Assembly: GCA_023101725.1 (NCBI GenBank)
Contig: JALJCO010001445.1
Coordinates: 1 to 64,000, forward strand
From: Atherinomorus stipes
Lineage: Eukaryota > Chordata > Actinopteri > Atheriniformes > Atherinidae
Reading direction: 5' to 3'
DNA length: 64,000 bases
Shown one piece after another: positions 34,830 to 47,000 of this stretch (position 1 is the stretch's first letter; every line of letters begins with the position of its first letter). A program made the position numbers and the translations under genes. The notes beneath the pieces are model-generated. The model did not search any database. It was not told the DNA's origin and saw only the letters and a program-made list of their open reading frames with translations.

Positions 34830-36470
34830 ATTAATAAAGATGCAATTTCCAAGGAAATTTAGTTTCATGCTCCTGAAACCTTTTATTAATTTTTGCCACG
34901 TAAATGTGAGCACATAAGGAGACATAAGCCTTGATTCTTTCCAAGTAATTGTTGATACTTTTAACATTTACAACTGAAACTGTTTCCTCATTCAACTCTT
35001 GTGGCATTTTAGCTGCACAGCTACTCATGAATCTCCTCTGCATCTACTGTCATAACAGAAGATTGAGGGCATGGCAACGTAGCATGTCTGCCAAATGTCA
35101 GCAATTTCTTTTTGCATTTGGGAAAGAGCCCTAAAACAAAAACAAAATCTGGACTCTTGTCAACTCACCTAATGATGATGAAAGCCTAACTCAAAATGAC
35201 AGCCTGTCTTCAATCACCGTGGTACAATCAGCCATCTGCAAGAATGGAGCAGTCTGCCTGGTCCACATTCTCTTCAAGTTACTCTTTTGCTTGCCCTTTG
35301 CTTTTGTGTCTGTGTACATTTGTGAAAGTAGGGAAACGCATAGTCATACTGTAGCATCTGTTTTTTTCTAAATAATATCAGTGAGAAGTTAGTTCAGTTT
35401 CTCTATTCTTATCCATAAACATTACACAGTATATGCTAAGAAGTACCTGACTAACACTCCATGGTTTCATCACTGTTTACACTGAGTGTAAATGGCTGCC
35501 CATTATCTTCACCATCTTGTATTGCTTTCTTCTTTGCATTATACCTGGTATAATTTATTAGGTGCATGCCATGGTCTTTAATGGTAATTAAATGTGTAAT
35601 GAATTCTATAATTGTTTGGAACAGGAACTCTGAACTTGAAGAAAAAACAAACTGGGACTGTAAAATATTTGAGAAGGACCCAACTGCAGTCACAATACAT
35701 CGCCATATATCCAACCCAAGCCGGAAGTCCCAAGTGGAAGTTTCTTCCCCATGTAACTAACTAAAATCTAATCCTGATGTGATGTGTGGGGTTTTGTCAC
35801 TATGCCTCCAATAGATCATACACCCTGGCTACTTGGCCACAGGGATGTCTCTTTGGATAATCCCCTATATTATTATAGTCCACAGTTTTGTTTCCACTTT
35901 ATTTATTTACCTTTATTTTACCAGGCAAAACATTAAGGACATCGGTCATAATCACCAGTACTTGACATTCGACATGTCCTGAAATTTTTACACTTATAAG
36001 TAATTTAAAGGGACTAGAGTCTGAAATTGCGAAATAATAAACAAGCATGTCCAGCTTTTTAATACTAATGGCAGATGAAGTGTTAAAAATGAAAAAGAAC
36101 GAGCCCACCCACGTCTCTTTCCGTTGCCTTGAACAAGCTGTGTGCTGCATAAAGCGCTGTGATTCGATAGCCGAATTTCCCGCGCTGTCCTGTGGATGTG
36201 ACATCAAATCACGCAAATCAAAACGATCCAGATCAACTGAAAGCCCGTTAAAGGTGTAACTACGAAGAAAAATACTATCAGCGTAGTAAACAAGGTTATA
36301 GCTTCAGTTTGTGCACGCTCCAATGATGGCTTGGCTCGTGGCTGCAGTTACCCGCAGCACCAGTCGCGAGTCTCATTTCTTAATCTTGCCTCAAGTCCCT
36401 TCAAAAGGAATTATGTCTGTGCGTCACACTTATTTGGCATTCTATTTGTTTTTCCTTTTACTTTCTTGAC
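34830..36470. other. No gene; minor repeat traces
   Basis: 35900-35945 resembles a dispersed fish repeat ('CCTTTATTTTACCAGGCAAA'). TTAA followed by AGGGACTAGAG at 36006 looks like one end of another TTAA element, but I could not find its partner. The frame at 36047-36259 has no known motif. Confidence 0.4.
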
Positions 36471-36759
36471 TGTAGGTCATGGGGGCAGTCAAAGTCCAGT
36501 TCTCAAGAGCTACAATCCCACAATTTTTAGAAGCATCCTTCTCCAGCACACCTGAATCAAATAAACGGCTCGTTACCAGGCCTCCGCAGAGCTGAATGAC
36601 ATTGGTTTCTTTTTATTTTTAAGAAATATTAAACCAGGAGCAAAACAAACAAGTTGTTTGATTTGTAATTTCCAAATATTACTTTGGTTTTATTTAAATT
36701 CAACGATAATTTATTACTTTCCAACCATTTTTAAAAACTCTACTTAGCTAATTATTTAC

Positions 36760-37561
36760 AGTATGTATAAGTTTTTAAAAACTTTCATGGCTATGAAAGA
36801 TATTTGTGCAGTCAGCAAACAATGCATTTACTGTAACTAATTGTGAAACAATAAAGACATCATTAATATACAAGTTAAACAATTTAGGGCCCAACACTGA
36901 CCCCAAGGGAACACCACAAGCAATGTCAAGACAACTGGAAGCTGACCCATTTGAACATACTGTACTCTGTTGGTTAAGTAACTTTCAACCCATTTCCCTG
37001 CCATCCCCCACATTCCGTACCTTTCCAAATGTTTTAGTAATATCCTTAGTAATATCCTATGATCTAGGGGTGCCCAAGTCTGGTCCTTGAGAGCTACTAT
37101 CCTGCAATTTACCCTTTCTGACACACCTGAATCAAATGGCTAAATCCCTCATGCATGTCATTCAGTGCTGCAAAGGCCTGGTAACAAGCCATTTATTTGA
37201 TTCAGGTGTGTTGGAGAAGGGACGCAACTAAATTGTGCAGGATGGTAGCTTTTGATGACTGGACTTGTGCACCCCCGATCTATGGTATCAAAGGCCTTTT
37301 TAAAATGAATGAAATTCCTAGAGCATATCTTTTATTGTCCAGTGATTTTGATATTTCTTCCATGGCATCATTTATTGCCACTGAGGTGGATCCTTTGGTT
37401 CTGAACTCATATTGACCTTCATTAATTAAATTGTATTCTTCTACAAATTTGTTTAGCTGTCGATCAAATAGTTTTTTCAAGAATTTTGGAAAAATGAGGA
37501 AGAAGTGAAATGGGTCTGTAGATTGTAAAATTGTGCTCATCTGTGTTTTTATACACTGCAC
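36760..37561 (-). pseudogene. Non-LTR reverse transcriptase fragment
   Basis: Minus strand: IFPKFLKKLFDRQLNKFVEE, NLINEGQYEFRTKGSTSVAI and NDAMEEISKSLDNKRYALGI (37561-37280). After a MITE insertion come DHRILLRILLKHLERYGM, AGKWVESYLTNRVQYVQMGQ, GVPLGSVLGPKLFNLYINDV and FADCTNIF. Canonical residues would be GVPQGSVLGP and FADDTNIF, so the motif B Gln and one of the two motif C Asp residues are gone. Frame changes occur before DHRIL and in the QLPVV region. Family is clearly non-LTR LINE; clade not resolved. Confidence 0.85.
37067..37275. mobile_element. Intact ~209-bp hAT-like MITE in the RT pseudogene
   Basis: Inverted ends GGGGTGCCCAAGTCTGGTCC and, read backwards, GGGGTGCACAAGTCCAGTCA. A direct repeat with core GATCTA flanks it (37061-37066, 37277-37282); the true duplication may be 8 bp with one or two changes. 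It interrupts the RT frame precisely between the codons for AFDTI and DHRIL, as the reading resumes across the duplicated target. Confidence 0.8.
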
Positions 37562-38400
37562 ATGTCAGAATTAAGATATTTGATTCAGGTGAGTTGGAGA
37601 AGGTATGCTTGAAAATTTGCAGGACAGTAGCTCTTGAGGGCTGGACTTGGGTACACCTGCCTTAGGATGTGAAGGACAACCTCATTCATTTTCACAAGTA
37701 ATTACTTTTATTTTATTTTATTTTATTTCTTTACCACTTATCTTATACATTCTAAATGTGGCACCTTTGCATTTTCTCTAATCTTTCCAGCAGAAAATAC
37801 AGGACCGGGGAGGCCTAAAACATAGACCCCACATGATATACTGATAAGCATATCAGGGGCAATTTAATTTCTTGAACAGGGATACCGTGCGACATTTGGA
37901 GGGGATGGATACTGAACCACTGACCTTTTCCATACTGTACAATCTTTATCTTTTTTCTCTGTTTACACACCCCACATCATGCATCAGATGCTCCCCTCCG
38001 CATGTAGACAGAGGAGCTGAGTAGGAGACTAGAGGAGAAAGCACAGGAAGCAACAGGCTTATACCCTGCTGGGGCCGACACCCACAATCCAGTCAGAAGT
38101 ATCAAACTAACCTGATTATGTCAGAGTCCCAATTATCAAAAGCACAGCCTGGAGGATACCGTGTAATCCCATTCCTTCATGTTGTCATGGTGACACAACT
38201 GGACAAAGTCTTAGCCAACAAAGCACCAATGATCAGAGTGTTATTACATACAAGACGAAAGGGTTTAATACTTAGAATACCTCTATTATTTCCAGTGTAA
38301 TTTGTGAAACAAATGTATAAGGCTAAAGAAAAATTGCATTCAAATGTAATTTCACATTTTTAACTGTTACCATACAATAAGAGAAAAAAAAAACCCAAAA

Positions 38401-38650
38401 CTAGAAAAGCACTCGGAGAGCACAGACCTCTGCCGAGCAGCTCTCGCAATGATAAAGAATCCTTCAAAAAATTCCTGGATCCAGAGGGTGATCCAGATCA
38501 CCACCAAAATTTAATGTGTTCGTCCTTGGGCTGAGGCACACGGCTGGTAAAAATTTCAGGTCAATCTGTCCTGTACTTTCCGTAAAGTTGCTGACAGACA
38601 GACAGTCAAACCAACGCTACTGAAAACATTACCTCCTTGGCGGAGGTAAA
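38401..38650. repeat. Short copy of the 12132-13246 repeat
   Basis: Starts 'AGCACTCGGAGAGCACAGAC' and ends 'ACCTCCTTGGCGGAGGTAAA'. 'AAGAATCCTTCAAAAAATTC' and 'CACACGGCTGGTAAAAATTT' match the longer copy closely. Confidence 0.7.
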
Positions 38651-38659
38651 AAAAAAAAA

Positions 38660-39710
38660 AAACAAGACAATGATGTGATTTTGGCAGTTTACTACAGTAG
38701 ATAAGTGGCTCTTTGGTGCATTGCTTTTACTCACTCTGTAAAGCAATTAAAGAGTAGTTGGTGACAACACAGGGATAATGACAAACCATTAATCCATTAG
38801 CTGTCTGAGTCTGGCTTTGCTCCATGGTCATTTGTCCCCTCTTGTTTTCCATCAGCAGTAACATCAGTTGTTTTTTTTTTTTTCTATTTTTATTTTATCT
38901 GCTATGTTATTTGGCAATTTTGACAACCGAAGTTTCATTTTGTACTTTTTTTTTATTACCCTTACAAAATACTGGTTCTCCCAGGCAGAAATTAATGTAA
39001 ATTAGGTAAATTGTGATGAAACCTTCACACTAAACCTTCTAATACAAAAGAACAAAGCTGGAATGGAAGATGATAAACTCTTGCCTAACAGTGTGTGTCC
39101 TGCACATTACTTGCTTTTAGCTTGATTCTTGCTTCAGTTCTATTCTCCCCACCCATCTTTCACTGCTCTGTCCCATGTTCTGCTGACCTTCAAAGAGCAA
39201 ATGACTCAGGTACTGATGGGGAGAAAAGCAGGTTGCAACATGCCAATATGCCTGTCTGAGAGAAAAACAGGTGGATAAAAAGAGGACAAAAACTCAGCGA
39301 GAAAGCGATGAAATAGAGTTCACACTCTGTGATTACTCTCCTCCAGCAGTGTGAATTGTACTGACATTGTCATTGCATACAAGTCATTGTTCCTGCAGAA
39401 GAGATGAAAGTGGGTGGTCAGCACCATGCAGCGAGCTGGCCAAGAATCAAAGAAACACAAAAATTTGTTTAGTCCACTGTCAAGGATGTAAATGGATTTA
39501 AGACCACCCACAGTAAGCTGCTGCTGTACATGTGGTGTCATTTAGAATTTGTATTAGCCACAACGCAATGCCAGTCAACATTGATGGCATTTAAGAAGGT
39601 CTGGCTCAAAAACACAAACGTTTTTAACATGTTAGTTACTTTTTATTTGATGAAAACTATGCCTGAAAGTGAAATGCAGCATGGTAACAACTCATTCAGA
39701 AAGAAAGAAA

Positions 39711-39754
<44 letters not shown>

Positions 39755-40080
39755 CCAGCTCAGCCTCAGTCCACATACCTCTGCTTACGGCCGTTTTTCT
39801 TCCTCCTCCTTCCTTCACTTTTGGAAAGATGCTCTTTGCGTCATTCAATCATTGAAAAGTTGAAACACAACACGACCTCCGTTCCGTCATATAGGCCTAC
39901 GTCACCTTTCACGGTGAAAGGAAGTGTCAGTAGGAGCTGATCATGCAGCCAGATCTGATTTGAGGTTTTATTTTGATGTCTTTTGGAGAGAAATTTCGAG
40001 TAGCTACAGTATGTGTAGTCTATTCCATAATATAAAGGCTACATAACTTTAATTAACTTTCGTAATTAACTTTTTTTTTT
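38660..40080. repeat. No gene; (AAAG)n tract
   Basis: A (GAAA)n run of about 55 bp at 39699-39754 accounts for the lysine/glutamate-rich frames over it. Nothing else identified. Confidence 0.6.
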
Positions 40081-40109
40081 TTTTTTTTTTAAATTCTGCA
40101 TTTTTTGCA

Positions 40110-40172
40110 CACCGTCCAGGAGATGGCGCCCCAGGCGGTTGCCTGTGTCGCCTGTCGGCAAAGCCGGCCCTG
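40110..40172. repeat. hAT-like right end
   Basis: 'CGCCTGTCGGCAAAGCCGGC' ending CCCTG at 40172 resembles the reverse of hAT ends that begin CAGGGCCGGC. No left end was found nearby. Confidence 0.35.
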
Positions 40173-41320
40173 CAAGGGGGCAACTGCCTGTCACAGGCTC
40201 ATGTACGAGACAATCTGCAGTCTGGAAGATTGAAGCCACTGAGCCAGCCAGGCAAAGCCAGTTTCTCCAGGTGATGTTCTAAGGACACAAAGTTTGAGTA
40301 AAATTAAACTTATAATGAATAAAATGTCTGTTAAAATAGACGAACAGTTGTGGTTCAGACAGTATGTTCATTAATCATTTCCCTGACAACACTAGTCGCG
40401 TTTGGTTTGTTCGAGCATTTTTACCTCATAAGGTTCATAATTAACACAAAAACTGTTTATAAAGAGTTTAGAAATGTTTCAGATTGCTGTTTCATGGGGT
40501 GGAGCTTGACTGATTGCTCTATATGATTAATAATAGCAATGAGACTGCAGCACAATGAAACATACATCTTTGCAGTAAGACTTGGAAAAAAAAATAAGCT
40601 ACACAGATATGCCTAAATATGGAATAGAAGCTTCTGCTTCACAGGATGATCCGTGAGCCACACACACCATTGTTCTTATTTTAGACATTAGCTAAGCTCT
40701 GCAGTTGGAATTTTGAAAATCAGAAGCAGAAGGAAAGTTATTACCGTACACCAGATTAATGCATTTCTATCTACAATGTACACATTTTTCTTCCAAGGGG
40801 GAATGCCCCTGGACCCCCAGCTGAATTTGGTCCCAACCCAACCTATGTTGTAATTAGGGATACAGCCATCTAGATCATAGCAAAAATCTCATCCTGTGAG
40901 AAACATTGCTGATTGGGAGCTTTTCTTTGCCACTAGTAAAAATTGATCCAATTGAACCAAAGTTTTTGACCACAGACTGTGGAGTTTTTGTAGCTATGAC
41001 TTCACCATTGGCCACCTTGGTGTTTGTTTTGGCCACCCCTAAAAACAATCTCTGTGGGCACACCTGGAGAGTGAGGACAACTCTGTCAAAAGGGAGTGTT
41101 GCGGCAGAAATGCCCAAAATGTAATATATTCCTATTTTTCAATGCAAAGCAGGAATGCTTTGTGCATACCATCAAAAATTAAAAAGTAACTAAAAAATGC
41201 ATCTGATGGCAGGTAACAAAAGAAGATCCAAAAGAAAGTGCTGTTGCACCACCACCAAAAGAATATTTGTGCTGTTGCACCACATAACAAAACTGTCATT
41301 AACTTTTATGTGATCATATG
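40173..41320. other. No gene seen
   Basis: No recognisable product or transposon end in this stretch. Confidence 0.5.
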
Positions 41321-41329
41321 TCTCAATCG

Positions 41330-41990
41330 TACGGAAGAGGATTAGGGCCACTAGAGAAAAAAAAAAGAAAAATTCTGAGAAAAAAGTCAGAATTCTGACT
41401 TAAATCTCAGAATTCTGACTTTTTTCTCAGAATTCTGACTTTAATCTCAGAATTCTGAGAAAAAAGTCAGAATTCTGAGAAAAAAAGTCAGAATTCTGAC
41501 TTTAATCTCAGAATTCTGACTTTAATCTCAGAATTCTGAGAAAAAAGTCAGAATTCTGACTTTTTTCTCAGAATTCTGAGAAAAAAGTCAGAATTCTGAC
41601 TTTTTGGAAATTGAAAAAAAAAATCCAGAACTTTATTTTTTTTTACTGTTCTGGAAAAAAGTCAGAATTCTGACTTTAATCTCAGAATTCTGACTTTTTT
41701 CTCAGAATTCTGACTTTAATCTCAGAATTCTGAGAAAAAAGTCAGAATTCTGATTTTAATCTCAGAATTCTGAGAAAAAAGTCAGAATTCTGAGAAAAAA
41801 GTCAGAATTCTGACTTTAATCTCAGAGTTCTGAGAAAAAAAGTCAGAATTCTGACTTTAATCTCAGAATTCTGAGAAAAAAGTCAGAATTCTGACTTTTT
41901 TCTCAGAATTCTGAGATTAAAGTCAGAATTCTGACTTTTTTCTCTGAATTTTTTTTTTTTTTTTTCTAGTGGCCCTAATCCTCTTCCGTA
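41330..41990. mobile_element. 661-bp palindromic element built of AGAATTCT units
   Basis: 6-bp direct repeats CAATCG (41324-41329, 41991-41996) flank perfect inverted ends TACGGAAGAGGATTAGGGCC. Between them are about two dozen copies of a 20-bp unit, TCAGAATTCTGACTTTAATC or TCAGAATTCTGAGAAAAAAG, each centred on AGAATTCT. The centre near 41620 holds a unique spacer whose halves also pair ('CCAGAACTTT' and 'GTTCTGG'). The whole can fold into one long hairpin or many small cruciforms. There is no coding capacity. The TIR plus clean duplication shows it moved as a unit; superfamily unknown. Confidence 0.85.
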
Positions 41991-41999
41991 CAATCGTTT

Positions 42000-42432
42000 G
42001 GTAGAGGCTTATATCTAAAATAAATGGGATGGGATACTTTGTAAAACTAAGGTATAATTGAACTTGCCCTGCACATTTTCTAAATATAAAATAGTAGTTT
42101 TGAATGGTAACCTTATTCATGGCCTAAAACAAATGCAATAGTTGTTCCCAATCTCAAACAAAAGCCCATCTAGCATCCTCCTCTGTTGTGTGGACTTTGT
42201 GGCTTGTTTTGAGAATGAGTTCTGCTCTGATGTAGAAATGTTGTATAAATTGTATTTCCCACATGATGCATTACAGGAAGGCATTTTGGGGCATATTTGA
42301 GCTCACGAACAAATAAGAAATGTGTCTGATTCCATAGGAGGACTTGTCAACTTTCCAGCACTTCATTTTAAAAGTCATGTCCATCAATAATAAAAGTGTA
42401 GCCAACACTCAATCTCTTACTGACATGTCCTC
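42000..42432. other. No gene seen
   Basis: No coding or RNA signal found. Confidence 0.5.
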
Positions 42433-42570
42433 TTAAAGGACCAGTGTTTAGGATGGATAACATCTGTGAAGTTTGACATTCCAGCCAGCTGAATGTCCTC
42501 TGCTACAAATGGCATGCACCATCTGTACATGTAAATGCTTCGCACTACTGTTCCAAAAACAGTAGTGCGA
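42433..42570 (+). repeat. Left end of a TTAA MITE plus perfect hairpin
   Basis: TTAA at 42433 followed by 'AGGACCAGTGTTTAGGATGG', an end I know from high-copy fish MITEs. No right end is present. At 42541-42569 CGCACTACTGTT and AACAGTAGTGCG form perfect 12-bp arms around a 5-nt loop. Confidence 0.45.
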
Positions 42571-42719
42571 GGCAACAGTTTTAATATTTATATGACTACA
42601 TGAATGACAGCACATTTAGCCCATTTACCTGATTTCTGGAATTATCAGATTATTCATGTGGTCATGTAGACAGCCTGATCTGATATCCTTTATTAGAAAA
42701 CTAGTCAAAACCACACCAC

Positions 42720-42860
42720 CAAGACGTTACTGAGACCAAGCACCGAGACGAAGATACTGCCGAGACATTACTGAGACGAGGGACCAAGACCAAGACATTA
42801 CCCAGTCCTGTACAACGGTCTCAGTCACCCATCTTGGTAACGTCTTGGTATTGTCTTGGT
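42720..42860. repeat. 'accaagac' degenerate repeat with inverted halves
   Basis: 'AAGACGTTACTGAGACCAAG' at 42720 is partly mirrored by 'CTTGGTAACGTCTTGGTATT' at 42834, and 'GAGACCAAG'-like units recur between them. Confidence 0.5.
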
Positions 42861-45200
42861 TTCCATAGACAACTGCCATTATCTGACAATAAGAAAGTGG
42901 ATTATCATCCCTAGATGTCTCTTCAATACTGTCTTTATGCATGTATTCACATTCATATTATTTATTTAGTTTTTTTGACTTATGTGCATGTGCGAAAAGC
43001 TGCATTGCTACCATACTTCTTTTCTACATCCTCTGTAGACGCATCACAATGTGAGCAGAATGTGAAAGAAAACACGACTGCATACAGTGGCTGAATGTTG
43101 AAAAATTAATCAAATCAGTTCACATTTAGTATATTTTGCAGCTTACTAGCTCCTCCATTAGCAGCAAATGCTGAGATCTTGGGCAACGTCCTGTCCCAAC
43201 AAAAAACGTGGCGTTATTGTCTTGAAAATGGTGCTACAGTATATAGGTATGTATGTACTCAGTAAAAAATCCAATAATCGGCTGGAAAATGTAGACAAGG
43301 ATTTTTTGAATATCTCATTTCAGGAAAGCATGTATACATGCAAGATCAGATCATTTCAAATTATCTGGCTCCTCGCAGATGGTCATGACTCATGTAAACA
43401 GACTCTTAACAAATATTATATTGTATTTCCAAGATTCACCTTCACATAACACACAGAATTTTTGTCTCATTGATGGGTCTTATTTATGTCTTTACAGTGT
43501 TGTTACAAACTTGTAGGTTTATATATTCCTAACAGTATCAATAGAACAAGTAGCCTATGCTCATTTAATACCTGAAATTATTGATTACTTGTCTTTCATT
43601 TAACTAAAACCACTTGAGCGTTGTATTCTTTATAGTTTTGAAGGTTTTTCAAAGCAGCAGTAAATGCAAGTACACATACAAAAGATGATGAACCTCGTCT
43701 CCTACTTCTCTTTAGGTGTCACAGTTAAAGAAGAGAAAAGTACAAGTTAGTCTGTAGTTGGATGATGCACTTTACTACCTTTTTGGTTAAAGCTGTCTCA
43801 CTCACATCTTCTACAACAGCAATGGGCAACTCTGGTCCTCGAGGGTTGGTATCCTGTACATGTTAGAAGTTTCCCTGCTGCCACGCACCTGACTCTGATC
43901 AATGGGTAATGAGCAGACATGTGCGGAGCTTGGCATCAAGCTCTGCACAAGTCTGCTACTAAGTCTGCTAATAAGGACTCTGAGAGAGTTTTTGAGCTTC
44001 CCTGGGTGCAGCTGGTGGAGCAGTGCATCCCAGCAAATCAATGAAGCTTGTTGAATTATCACAATTGCATAATAGTAAATTAGTAACATGCTGAAAATCA
44101 TAAGAATTACTGACATTTCCTTGCTCCCAACAGTTTGTCTCCACATCCCCATGAAGGACATTGTTCACACTTTGCTTCCAGATGATCTTCCTCTGACTTT
44201 GGCTTTCAAGATTAATGACCTCCTCTGTTTGCAAGATGAGAGAATTGCCTGAGTAATGACTATAAAAACACATTATCTACTGGTCAAAACTCCGAAGACA
44301 GTATGATACTTACAAAAACAATTCATCCAAACAGATCTTGTTGGCATCGTTTTCAGTTTTCCCTAGAATAATAAAATCAAAGTCGTGGGCTAATTGAATT
44401 GAACATTGTATTAGCATCAGCGTGATACAAGTGAGGTCTTGCTGTGATCTATAATGATGCCACAAAAAAAGAAGATAAATAGGTTATGTTTGTCCGTGTG
44501 CTCGGATGTCTGTAAGAATCCAAGTATGTGCTCATATCCCTTGAATACAGTAGGCACAATGCAGAGCATATATACGGGCTTCACTTTTTTCTGCCAGCTC
44601 GTTTGAAAATCTGAGTTGAGTACTTGGATCCCGACATGCAATTGAAAGGAAAAAAGCCTGAGCTAGCTCTCTTTGAAGTCTGATTTCCTGTTGCGCTCAT
44701 GTTTAAGCCTTGCCTTCAGGCACCTCTTCAATACATGAAGCACAAGAACTCAGCAAGAAATGTTTTAAGAGAAAGGAGAGAAAGCAAAATTACACATATA
44801 TAAACAAAAAGTAAAGCCTTTTCATCATTCATCCATTCTATGAGGTAAATAAGATGATGAAATGATTTTTAATTAGTAGGTGGTCGCCAGCTGAGGACTT
44901 TGCTCTCAGATTGTGTTTACTTACTGGTTTAGTCTTGGAGAAAGTACAAGATGCTTTATTAAATCTGTTTTGCTTTTCATTCAGTAAACAGCTTCAGGCC
45001 ATTAAACAAGACTGTAATGGCAGTTTGTTTTATGCTGCTCTCGATTGCTTCCTCTAATGACTTTTCATATAAGTTCTGTCAAAAAGAAAAGCCCCATGAT
45101 GTCCTGTTTTTGTATTGTTTTTATGCTGGGTTCTTTTCTCTTTCAGTCATCCATGTTATAACTATGGTGTATACATACTATGTATGTATATGTTTGTGTG
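42861..45200. other. No gene; hAT-MITE trace at 43812-43945
   Basis: 'GGGCAACTCTGGTCCTCGAG' at 43824 is the left-end pattern of a common fish hAT MITE. The right half is missing or decayed. Otherwise no coding or RNA signal. Confidence 0.45.
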
Positions 45201-45216
45201 TGTGTATATGTATATA

Positions 45217-45220
<4 letters not shown>

Positions 45221-45246
<26 letters not shown>
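45221..45246. repeat. (TA)n microsatellite
   Basis: 13 TA units inside a longer TATG/TA-rich stretch from about 45170 to 45270. Confidence 0.9.
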
Positions 45247-45252
<6 letters not shown>

Positions 45253-45399
45253 GTATATATGTATATGTATACACAGTTTGTAATATAGATTTACATACAA
45301 CCTATAGTACCTGCTGTTGTACAAATGGAATAGACAACAGGTGGAAATGAGAAACAAATAGATGAACACAAGTGAACAGTGATTTAGTTGGAAGTGACA

Positions 45400-46274
45400 C
45401 TAATGTTGTGCACACGCATGAGCTGTTTCAACTGCATTGGTCTTTAGTTTAACCCGCGCTACTCAGTCTGAGCCCAGAGTTAATCATGATGTCTGCTTAA
45501 ATGAAGTTACAAATCTGCAAGTTGTTTACGGTCAATTGTTGAGTAAACTGACGGACTGTATGCTAACGGTAACAACAGGCTAACGCTGGCTTGTAGATCA
45601 AATATCCATATTCATAGGCTGAGACCCCCGAATACCTTATACAATGGCTGCATCAATAACAACCAGGGGCCAGAGTGCATCTCTTCTCTGGGAACAGTCA
45701 TATGACTGTCATACTGCAACATTTACATGCTAAAAACGCAATATCATGCGTCCTTATTTCCATCATTCATCACATTTACCTTGTTAGCAAGTAGAAATTC
45801 AACTGTGGGTTCTGTTTTATTCTGAGAGCAGATCATAGCTTCCTCCAATTAAAAGGAGGAAAAAAAAAAGCTGCTCGTTTGTTTACTCCTGTCTCTCTGG
45901 CACCAGTCAGACTCCAGTTTGGTTCTCTTTGTCTCACAAGACAAAACTTTTCTTCTTTGTCTTACTGTAGTCTGAGTTGCGGTTTGAGAAGCACTTGTTA
46001 TCCATCTTTTAGCAGCAGTCAGTGTTGTCTCGACTTGCAGTGACATAATAAACAACACCGGCGCAGCCAGATGAATGAGAACGCACAGCTTGTCTCCCCC
46101 ACATGCGCCCCCTTGAGGATTCGGACCAAAACTCTTGCATTGAGCATGCAGAAACAGTACTATAGAGACAACTGCGGTGAAAAGAGATTAGCTCATTTTA
46201 CACATCAGGCAATTGTAAGATCACGTGGAAGAAAGAATAGTATTTTCCATTAAACTTCCGCAATGCACCTTTAA
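45400..46274 (-). mobile_element. TTAA element, copy 2 of the 24-kb family
   Basis: The right end is CAATGCACCT followed by TTAA (46271-46274). Read backwards it matches 24058-25093, then 26863-27043 and 29386-29735 of copy 1 with no interruption ('CTAAAAGATGGATAAC', 'GAGCAGCTTTTTT', 'GTTACCGTTAGCATACAGT'). Homology fades at about 45400 without a TTAA, so this copy may be truncated there. The minus-strand frame 46058-45849 contains RQRRKVLSCETKRTKLESD, the same peptide as copy 1. After a small shift it reads GVNKRAAFFF, comparable with KIRLSF in the 1-kb element. Remnant of a transposon protein, function unknown. Confidence 0.75.
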
Positions 46275-46565
46275 TGAGAAAATAGTACAGACTTTTTTTT
46301 CTATTTCTTCAAATAATTTTTTTAATGGATCATGTTGTATTTTTAAAAATTTTATGGTGACTTCATTAATTCATTTTACAAACTACTAAGCCACAAATTC
46401 CACCAATAATTGTATATTAATTTAGATGAATATATCTTGTCCTCTTGTGTGGCCTTCACTCACAGCACCCACCGGTAGAAATGTAGATCGGCGCCTATGG
46501 CGGTAGGTGGGATTTTACGAAACATCGTTTTCCGTGACTCAGTTCTCTAACCATAAACAGTCAGA

Positions 46566-46586
46566 ATGGCGGCCGCAGAGGTAACG
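46566..46586 (+). other. Possible repeat-borne mini first exon
   Basis: ATGGCGGCCGCAGAG followed directly by GTAACG, giving M-A-A-A-E and a donor-like site after 15 coding bases. It sits just outside a repeat (46640-47000) and has no partner exon in view. Could be chance. Confidence 0.2.
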
Positions 46587-46639
46587 ATGCCCTTTCTGTT
46601 GTCTTAAATGAGCTGCACATGTCCTTAACACCGCAACAA

Positions 46640-47000
46640 CTTGCTGCTCTGAAGGATTTCCTCTTTCAGAAGATTTTGGTGTCACTACCGTGTTTCTCTG
46701 ATTGGTTCTCTCCGGTTCACTTTGTTCTTCTTAGTCCCACCTCTCACCTCACATTGGAAATTACCCCCAGATTACACATCCTCTGCTCTGCACTGTTCCG
46801 TTCTGCTAAGCACGGCACAGCAAACACATTGGGAAGTGCAATGCCCACTACATGCACCCGGCTCCGTCCAGCTGCACTCCTCCAGGTCTTGGAGCCCGGG
46901 GAGAGCAAGCGCGAGACATGTTCTGATGACACAAATCAAATGGCCTTTTACAATGATCAACATGTGTAAAATTGGGTAAATAGCAAACCCAGCATACGTG
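46640..47000 (-). repeat. Repeat, inverted relative to 49010-49330
   Basis: On the minus strand 'TGTGTTTGCTGTGCCGTGCT', 'AGAGCAGAGGATGTGTAATC' and 'TGGGGGTAATTTCCAA' parallel 'CGTATTTGCTGCGCTGTGCG', 'GGAGCAGAGTATGTGGAATC' and 'TGGGGGTCAGTCTCCAA' at 49193-49258 on the plus strand. The CpG-rich style suggests a DNA transposon. The plus-strand frame 46619-46969, starting MSLTPQQLAALKDFLFQ, is unassigned. Confidence 0.55.

Larger units (their letters stand above)
36478..37665. repeat. hAT-type MITE split by a LINE
   Basis: 36478-36603 matches the left half of the intact MITE at 37067-37275 ('CAAGAGCTACAATCCCACAA', 'GCACACCTGAATCAAAT', 'GCAGAGCTGAATGACATTGG'). 37574-37665 matches its right half ('TTTGATTCAGGTGAGTTGGA', 'AGTAGCTCTTGAGGGCTGGA'). 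The LINE lies exactly between them, so one MITE copy was probably the LINE's target. Confidence 0.5.

Noticed and set aside
41358..41948. Regular ~20-bp repeats suggesting a CRISPR-like array
   Set aside because: No unique spacers, units are palindromic and directly abutting, and the block lies between transposon-like inverted ends in eukaryotic DNA.
46619..46969. 116-codon plus-strand frame with an ATG start
   Set aside because: It lies over a repeat present in inverted form at 49.0-49.3 kb, and the frame is not kept there.
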